This document shows positions 58,597 to 64,000 of a DNA stretch of 64,000 nucleotides, piece after piece; position 1 is the first letter of the stretch, and each line of letters starts with the position of its first letter. The notes beneath the pieces are model-generated. The model ran no database searches, was not told where the DNA came from, and saw nothing but the letters and a program-made list of their open reading frames with translations. The translations under genes and the position numbers were made by a program. Source of the stretch: Hyphomicrobiales bacterium (GTDB lineage: Bacteria > Pseudomonadota > Alphaproteobacteria > Rhizobiales > Rhizobiaceae); contig UCKU01000054.1 in assembly GCA_900473185.1 (NCBI GenBank), positions 1 to 64,000 on the forward strand, in the 5' to 3' direction.

Positions 58597-59721
58597 TTAC
58601 TTCTCAGCCTTCTGGAAGTAGCTGTACTTTCCGTCTTCGCCCTTCTTCCATTCGTACATGACGTAGCCTGGAAGCTTCGGGTCGCCCTTTCCGTCAAAGG
58701 AGATATCGCCGAGAACGGTCGGGAACGGACCCTTTTCCTTCATGGCTGCGGCAACAGCTTCGGCGTCCGTAGAACCGGCAGCCTTGGCAGCAGCAGCGAT
58801 CGTCTGCATCGCAGCGTAGGAGTAGAGGGTGTAAGCTTCCGGGTTGAAGCCGGCAGCCTTGAACTTCGCAACGAGGTCCTTGTTGGCCGGGTTGACCGTC
58901 GGATCCGGGCCGAAGGTGTTCAGCGTACCGGCAACGGCGTCACCAGCGATGGAAGCAAGTTCGTTCGAGACGATACCGTCACCCGAAACGAGCGCTGCTT
59001 TCAGGCCCTGGTCGGCCGACTGGCGGATGATGAGACCGGCTTCGGTGTGCAGACCGCCCCAGTAGATGATCGAAACGCCGGCTTCCTTCATCTTTGCGAT
59101 GAGGGCCGAGAAGTCCTTGTCGCCGACGTTCACGCCTTCGTACATGACTTCGGTGACGCCAGCGGCATTCAGAGCCTTCTTGGTTTCGTCGGCGAGACCC
59201 TGGCCATAAGGAGTCTTGTCGTGAATGACGGCGATCTTGGCGTCCTTGAAGTGGTCGGCCAGATACTTGCCGGCAATGGCGCCCTGCTGGTCGTCACGGC
59301 CGCAGGTGCGGAAGGTGTTCCACAGGCCACGCTCGGTGAAAACAGGGTTGGTAGCAGCCGGGGTAATTTCGAGAATGCCGTTTTCGGCGTAAACTTCAGA
59401 AGCCGGGATGGAAACGCCCGAGTTGAAGTGGCCGATAACGAACTTCACGCCGTCAGCAACGAACTTGTTGGCAACGGAAATGCCCTGCTTCGGATCGGAA
59501 ACGTCGTCGCCGAGCTCGATCTTGATCTGCTCGCCGTTGATGCCGCCAGCAGCATTGATGTCGGCGGCTGCCTGCTCGGCACCCTTCTGCAGCTGTGCGC
59601 CGAACGCAGCGTTCGGGCCTGTGAGCGGGCCGCCAACGCCGATCAGGATGTCAGCTCGTGCGATGCCGCCGAAAGCGACGATCGCCGTCAGTGCCACCGC
59701 TGACAAGAGAGACTTCTTCAT
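58597..59721 (-). CDS. livK: Branched-chain amino-acid-binding protein LivK
   Basis: Periplasmic binding protein of 374 residues with signal peptide (MKKSLLSAVALTAIVAFGGIARA). The mature start DILIGVGGPLTGPNAAFGAQLQKGAEQAAADIN is typical of LivK/LivJ. It feeds the LivHMGF importer encoded upstream; leucine/isoleucine/valine and, in rhizobia, many other amino acids are substrates of such (Bra) systems. Separated from the DUF6867 gene by a 120-nt gap, so it may have an own promoter. Confidence 0.94.
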   Translation of the reverse strand: MKKSLLSAVALTAIVAFGGIARADILIGVGGPLTGPNAAFGAQLQKGAEQAAADINAAGGINGEQIKIELGDDVSDPKQGISVANKFVADGVKFVIGHFNSGVSIPASEVYAENGILEITPAATNPVFTERGLWNTFRTCGRDDQQGAIAGKYLADHFKDAKIAVIHDKTPYGQGLADETKKALNAAGVTEVMYEGVNVGDKDFSALIAKMKEAGVSIIYWGGLHTEAGLIIRQSADQGLKAALVSGDGIVSNELASIAGDAVAGTLNTFGPDPTVNPANKDLVAKFKAAGFNPEAYTLYSYAAMQTIAAAAKAAGSTDAEAVAAAMKEKGPFPTVLGDISFDGKGDPKLPGYVMYEWKKGEDGKYSYFQKAEK

Positions 59722-59841
59722 ATTGTTACTCCCAATTTTTGGGCGGGTTTCGTTTGAAGACCCAGCGCACTACCCACCATTGACTACGCCGGGAAAGCTG
59801 TTCCACTCTGAAGGCAATTCATGCCTAGTTTCAACGGGCTG

Positions 59842-60195
59842 TCAATGTTTCTCCTTCCACGAAAACGCGGAAGTTTTTTCGTACAGCCAGTAATAGTTGT
59901 TCACCATTTGGTTGGTGCGGCGATAGCGGAACCCGGCTGTCGAGAAGATCAGCAGAGTTACGAAATCGATAATATAGAAGAGGGCGCTGAGCATTGGGCC
60001 GTTAAACAGCGCATGATGCAGGAACTGCATCGCCCATGCGAGCAGGAAGGTATAGACGACGACCAGCGGATAGTTGTTCCAGCCGTCCGCAACCGCCCTG
60101 CCGGCGCGCCACGCCGTCCAGAAACCGATGAGCACAACGAGCGCGCGGATGACGAGCTTTACGCCATTGTCGCTTTCGAAGAAAAGTCCCTGCAT
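59842..60195 (-). CDS. DUF6867 membrane protein in the liv cluster
   Basis: Protein of 117 residues with three predicted spans (about 12-32, 45-65 and 70-92) and a C-terminal soluble tail ending TSAFSWKEKH. It resembles the DUF6867 family found in alphaproteobacterial liv operons. ATG 60195 has GGGAGAG upstream. It lies 25 nt downstream of livF and upstream of livK. Function unknown; a membrane accessory to the importer is possible. Confidence 0.8.
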   Translation of the reverse strand: MQGLFFESDNGVKLVIRALVVLIGFWTAWRAGRAVADGWNNYPLVVVYTFLLAWAMQFLHHALFNGPMLSALFYIIDFVTLLIFSTAGFRYRRTNQMVNNYYWLYEKTSAFSWKEKH

Positions 60196-60220
60196 AATCA
60201 AACTCTCCCTTCTGCCGCGA

Positions 60221-60952
60221 TCAATGCCGCCCGCCTTCGAGATAGGCAGCACGGACCTCAGGATTGGCAAGCAGTTCCTTGCCGCTGCCGCTCATCGTCA
60301 CCTTGCCGTTCACGAGCACATAGGCACGGTGCGACAGCTTGAGCGCTGCGAATGCGTTCTGCTCCACGAGGAAGACGGTCAGCCCCTCTTTCTCGTTCAG
60401 CACCTTAATGGCTTCGAAGATGCCCTTGACGATCAGCGGCGCGAGGCCGAGCGAGGGTTCGTCGAGCAGCAGGAGCTTCGGGCGCGCCATCAGCGCGCGG
60501 CCGATCGAAAGCATCTGCTGTTCGCCGCCCGAAAGCGTGCCGCCACGCTGCGACTGGCGCTCCTTCAAGCGCGGGAACATCGTAAATATCTTCTCGACGT
60601 CCTCATTGAAATATTTGAGGTTGTCGAGACCCGCGCCCATCTGGAGATTTTCCAGAACGGTCATGCGTGGGAAGATGCGTCGTCCCTCGGGCGACTGCGC
60701 GATACGCAGCCGTGCGATCTCGTGCGTCGGCAGCCTGGTAATGTCCTGGCCGTCGAAGATGATCGAGCCGGTACGGGCCTGCGGGCTGCCGCAGATCGTC
60801 ATCATCAGCGTCGACTTGCCGGCGCCGTTGGCGCCGATCAGGCTGACGATCTCGCCCTTCTTCACCTCGACATCGATGCCGGCGAGCGCGCGGATATTGC
60901 CGTAATAGGTCTCGACGCCCTGAACCTTGAGAAGCTGTTCACCGGCCGCCAT
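60221..60952 (-). CDS. livF: Branched-chain amino-acid ABC transporter ATPase LivF
   Basis: ATPase of 243 residues. Walker A GANGAGKST, signature LSGGEQQMLSIGRA, Walker B LLLLDEPSLGLAP. Forms the ATPase pair with LivG. Its start codon overlaps the livG stop. The gene order livH-livM-livG-livF on the minus strand is standard. Confidence 0.95.
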   Translation of the reverse strand: MAAGEQLLKVQGVETYYGNIRALAGIDVEVKKGEIVSLIGANGAGKSTLMMTICGSPQARTGSIIFDGQDITRLPTHEIARLRIAQSPEGRRIFPRMTVLENLQMGAGLDNLKYFNEDVEKIFTMFPRLKERQSQRGGTLSGGEQQMLSIGRALMARPKLLLLDEPSLGLAPLIVKGIFEAIKVLNEKEGLTVFLVEQNAFAALKLSHRAYVLVNGKVTMSGSGKELLANPEVRAAYLEGGRH

Positions 60953-61818
60953 CAGATTGCGCCCCCTTCTACGATCGCAATGACCTCTTCGACTTCTTCA
61001 TCCTCGACACCGAGATAGGCCGCAATAACCCTCGGGTCGTGCTTCACGTGGTCAGGATTGCCGTCGGAAATCTTCTGGCCGTATTCCAGAACGATGACGT
61101 GATCGGAAATTTCCATGACGACAGACATGTCGTGCTCGATGAGCAGGATCGAGGTCCCGGTTTCGGTGCGAATGCCTTTCAGCAAGGCATTGAGCGCCGC
61201 CGATTCACGCGGATTGAGACCGGCAGCCGGCTCATCGAGGCAAAGCATCTCCGGACCGGTACACATGGCGCGTGCAATTTCCAGACGACGCTGGGCGCCG
61301 TAAGGCAGGTCGCCGGCCGGATCGTCGGCGCGGTCGATAAGATCGGCCTTCTCCAGCCAGAAGCGCGCAAGCTCGATAGCGGCAGCCGCTTCCTTCTTAT
61401 AGGGACCGATGCCGAGCAGACCAAGTATCGTGAAGCCCGAAGCCTTCATCAGCTTGTTGTGTTGGGCAACCAGCAGGTTTTCCAGAACGGTGAGGCCCGA
61501 AAACAGACGGATGTTCTGGAAGGTACGGGCAACCTTGGCTTCCTTGGTGATGCGGAAGTCAGGCAGACGCTCGAGCAGGTACTGCTTGCCGCTCTTCTGC
61601 GTCAGCGTAATCATGCCCATCGTCGGCTTGTAGAAACCGGTAATGCAGTTGAAGACGGTCGTCTTGCCCGCACCGTTCGGGCCGATCAGCGCGGTGATTT
61701 CGCCGCGCTTGGCCTCGAAGGATAAGTCGTTGATGGCCATCAGGCCGCCGAACTTCATCGACAGGTGCTCGACCTTGAGCAAAGTGTCATTCGACATCGT
61801 GTTCTCGACAGGGCTCAT
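60952..61818 (-). CDS. livG: Branched-chain amino-acid ABC transporter ATPase LivG
   Basis: ATPase of 288 residues. Walker A GPNGAGKTTVFN (about 41-52), LPYGAQRRLEIARA as signature (the YGAQ variation is normal for LivG), and Walker B MLCLDEPAAGLNP. ATG 61818 overlaps the livM stop by one base (TGATG); a TTG one codon upstream is not needed. The C-terminal tail (about 250-288) with VEDEEVEEVIAIVEGGAI is unusually acidic for LivG. Confidence 0.95.
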   Translation of the reverse strand: MSPVENTMSNDTLLKVEHLSMKFGGLMAINDLSFEAKRGEITALIGPNGAGKTTVFNCITGFYKPTMGMITLTQKSGKQYLLERLPDFRITKEAKVARTFQNIRLFSGLTVLENLLVAQHNKLMKASGFTILGLLGIGPYKKEAAAAIELARFWLEKADLIDRADDPAGDLPYGAQRRLEIARAMCTGPEMLCLDEPAAGLNPRESAALNALLKGIRTETGTSILLIEHDMSVVMEISDHVIVLEYGQKISDGNPDHVKHDPRVIAAYLGVEDEEVEEVIAIVEGGAI

Positions 61819-63215
61819 CAACCGTGGCCCTCCTTGGTAAAGCTTCCGGATACGGCCTTGCGCTCCTTGAGGAAGGCGGTCGGCTCACGCGAACCGACGA
61901 AACCGCGCGGCTTGAACAGCATGACGATGACCATGGCAAGGCCGAAGAGCAGCATGCGGTAGAGTTCCGGCGTGAAATCCGGCCCAAAGATGACCTTGAG
62001 GAAGTCCATTTCGCGCAGCACTTCCGTACCACCGACCATGACGACGGCGGCGATCGCAATACCCGTCAGCGAACCCATGCCACCGAGAACGACAATGGCG
62101 AGGATGACGGCCGATTCCAGGAACACGAAGGATTCCGGCGAGACGAAGCCCTGGCGGGCCGCGAAGAAGGAGCCGGCGAAACCGCCGAACATCGCGCCGG
62201 TGGCGAAAGCCGTCAACTTCGTCGTCACCGTATTAATGCCGAGCGAACGGCAGGCGATTTCATCCTCGCGCAATGCTTCCCACGCACGGCCGATCGGCAT
62301 CCGGCGCAGCCGGATCGTCACATAGGCCGTCAGCATGCAGAGCGCCAGAATGACGTAGAACAGAAAGATCTTGTAGTAGGCCGAGGATGACGGCAGGCCG
62401 AAAACCTTGGCAAAATTGTTCGCCTTGCCGACATCGAAGCTCAAGATGCCGAAGACCGAAGCCTTGGCGATGCCGGAAATACCGAAGGTACCCTTGGTCA
62501 CTTCCGTCCAGTTGATGATGACCAGGCGGATGATTTCACCGAAGGCAAGCGTGACGATCGCCAGATAGTCGCCGCGCAGGCGCAGCACCGGAAAGCCGAG
62601 GATGACGCCCCAAAGCGCGGCAAAGATACCGGCGAGCGGCAGCAGCACCCAGAAGGACAGGCCGAAATGGGCCGAAAGCAGCGCATAGGAATAGGCGCCG
62701 ACCGCGTAGAAAGCGACGTAACCGAGGTCGAGCAGCCCGGCGAGGCCGACGACGATGTTCAGACCCCAGGCGAGCATCACATAGATCAGGATCTGGATGC
62801 CGAAATTGTCCACCCACTTCAATGCGCCCTGCGGGCCGAGGAAATAAGCAGTGGCAAGCGGATAGACCAGAAGGAATACGAGCGCGATCTTCAGGAAATG
62901 CGTCCGGAAGAAGCCCTTCTCCGTCGAAATCTCGAGATCGCCGTGACGCGCCTTCGAAAGCTTGCGCTGATCAAGATGCGGCCTGACGAAAACGACCATG
63001 ATGAAACGGCCGATGGCGGCGACCAGCACGAAAATGGCCAGCAAGCCCCAACGCTGAACGACGATCAACTCGTTGTTGATGTTCTGCTGCGTGCCGAGAC
63101 CGACATAGAGAACGAACAGGCCAAGTGCGATGAGGCCGGAGAAGAAGGCTTCCCTAAGCCCCTTCTGGACAAGCCCGGCGTCGGACTTGCCAGCGGAAGT
63201 GTCGATGTTTGCCAT
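61818..63215 (-). CDS. livM: Branched-chain amino-acid ABC transporter permease LivM
   Basis: Permease of 465 residues with about ten spans, longer than short LivM proteins because of the N-terminal 120-residue part (about 1-125) with three spans and a charged segment VRPHLDQRKLSKARHGDLE. The core motif is YVMLAWGLNIVVGLAGLLDLGYVAFYAVGAYSYAL. The EAA-type coupling loop has GRAWEALREDEIACRSLGIN. It starts 4 nt after the livH stop. Confidence 0.95.
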   Translation of the reverse strand: MANIDTSAGKSDAGLVQKGLREAFFSGLIALGLFVLYVGLGTQQNINNELIVVQRWGLLAIFVLVAAIGRFIMVVFVRPHLDQRKLSKARHGDLEISTEKGFFRTHFLKIALVFLLVYPLATAYFLGPQGALKWVDNFGIQILIYVMLAWGLNIVVGLAGLLDLGYVAFYAVGAYSYALLSAHFGLSFWVLLPLAGIFAALWGVILGFPVLRLRGDYLAIVTLAFGEIIRLVIINWTEVTKGTFGISGIAKASVFGILSFDVGKANNFAKVFGLPSSSAYYKIFLFYVILALCMLTAYVTIRLRRMPIGRAWEALREDEIACRSLGINTVTTKLTAFATGAMFGGFAGSFFAARQGFVSPESFVFLESAVILAIVVLGGMGSLTGIAIAAVVMVGGTEVLREMDFLKVIFGPDFTPELYRMLLFGLAMVIVMLFKPRGFVGSREPTAFLKERKAVSGSFTKEGHG

Positions 63216-63218
63216 GAC

Positions 63219-64000
63219 TTATACCTTCTCGACTTCCGGCCGGCCGAGAATGCCCGTCGGCTTGAAGATCAGCACGAATGCAAGAATGGCGAAGGTAGCG
63301 ACATCCTTGTACGCGATGGTGAAATAGGCCGACCACAGGGATTCGATGAGGCCGATCATCAGCCCGCCGAGAACAGCGCCCGGCAGTGAGCCGATACCGC
63401 CGAGAACGGCTGCAGTGAAGGCCTTGACGCCCGGGATGAAGCCATCGTTGAACGACGCGACACCATAATACATCAGGTACATCGTGCCGGCGACGGCTGC
63501 GAGTGCCGCACCCATGATGAAGGTGATCGAGATGGTCTGGTCGACGTTAACGCCGAGCAAAGCCGCCATCTTGCGATCCTGTTCGGTCGCGCGCTGAGCA
63601 CGCCCGAGTGCCGTCTTGTTGACGAGATACCAGAAGGCGGCCAGCAGGACGACGGTCACGACAATGATGATGATCTGCTTCAGCGAGATCGAGAGACCGC
63701 CGATATTATAAACCGTGCCGACGAGTGGCGGGATCGGCTTGTTGCGCGGGCCCTGCGTGACCTGGATGAAGTTCGACAGCGTGATCGACATGCCGATCGC
63801 GGTAATCAGCGGTGCCAGGCGGAATGAGCCGCGCAGCGGGCGGTAGGCGACACGCTCGATCGTCCAGTTCCACAAACTCGTCATCAGCATCGCGACCACA
63901 AGCATCGCCAGCAGCAGCACGGCTACCGGAAGACCTGCAAAGATGGATGTGAGAACGAGAAAGACGATAAGAGCAGCGAAACCACCGAGCATGAAAATGT
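63219..64000 (-). CDS. livH: Branched-chain amino-acid ABC transporter permease LivH (5' end outside window)
   Basis: The last about 260 residues of LivH lie inside the window; the frame stays open to the window edge. The first visible part IFMLGGFAALIVFLVL is the end of the conserved INFAHGDIFMLGGF span, so about 40 N-terminal residues are missing. The C-terminal part contains the coupling loop RATEQDRKMAALLGVNVD and the GSLPGAVLGGLMIGLIE span. It is the first gene of livHMGF in the direction of transcription, as far as visible. Confidence 0.93.
   Translation of the reverse strand, partial: IFMLGGFAALIVFLVLTSIFAGLPVAVLLLAMLVVAMLMTSLWNWTIERVAYRPLRGSFRLAPLITAIGMSITLSNFIQVTQGPRNKPIPPLVGTVYNIGGLSISLKQIIIIVVTVVLLAAFWYLVNKTALGRAQRATEQDRKMAALLGVNVDQTISITFIMGAALAAVAGTMYLMYYGVASFNDGFIPGVKAFTAAVLGGIGSLPGAVLGGLMIGLIESLWSAYFTIAYKDVATFAILAFVLIFKPTGILGRPEVEKV

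Overview
The window looks like a piece of a Rhizobium-type alphaproteobacterial chromosome (order Hyphomicrobiales, near the R. leguminosarum/etli/tropici group). This is inferred from gene content: a rhizobial hmuPSTUV heme-uptake operon diverging from tonB, a PhyR-NepR-EcfG general stress locus, candidate TGA-N9-TCA iron operators, and rhizobial-style intergenic palindromes in GC-rich DNA. No rRNA, tRNA, CRISPR array, transposase or prophage was recognised.

Layout. 0.1-7.7 kb: heme acquisition and degradation (VOC protein, IsdG-type heme monooxygenase, 90-residue unknown, DUF2325 protein, tonB, periplasmic unknown, then hmuP-S-T-U-V). 7.7-11.9 kb: general stress response (two envelope-type proteins behind an EcfG-type promoter, ecfG-nepR, divergent phyR, HWE-type kinase). 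12.3-15.1 kb: preT-preA. 15.1-17.0 kb: an RtcB RNA ligase / PrfH release-factor pair. 17.1-18.6 kb: GlxA/FtrA-type regulator and a rhodanese. 18.7-23.5 kb: rutR-like regulator, beta-ureidopropionase, barstar homologue, dihydropyrimidinase, secreted unknown, cupin. 23.6-27.7 kb: ABC importer with a THI5/NMT1-type binding protein. 28.1-32.7 kb: RND efflux pair. 32.7-36.4 kb: LacI regulator with three operators, FNR-type regulator, DUF6880 protein. 36.4-45.0 kb: urease cluster (ureD-A-B-C-E-F-G with five interspersed unusual genes). 45.2-50.9 kb: urea ABC importer urtABCDE. 51.1-57.4 kb: secreted PAP2 phosphatase and a giant NCS1-permease/histidine-kinase/receiver hybrid with its LuxR-type response regulator. 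57.5-64 kb: hydroxyacid dehydrogenase and a branched-chain amino-acid importer (livK, DUF6867, livFGM, truncated livH).

Functional theme. Much of the window concerns scavenging nitrogen. PreTA, dihydropyrimidinase and beta-ureidopropionase form the complete reductive pyrimidine route, probably under RutR. UrtABCDE brings in urea for the nickel enzyme urease. The liv system imports amino acids. The NCS1-kinase hybrid could sense a nucleobase-like or related small solute near these genes, but this is inference.

Most interesting items: the NCS1-Cys-cluster-kinase-receiver hybrid; a GT29 (sialyltransferase)-like protein inside the urease operon; an orphan barstar homologue translationally coupled inside the pyrimidine operon; the RtcB-PrfH repair pair; and three exact GGAAC-N16-CGTT promoters that outline a local EcfG regulon.
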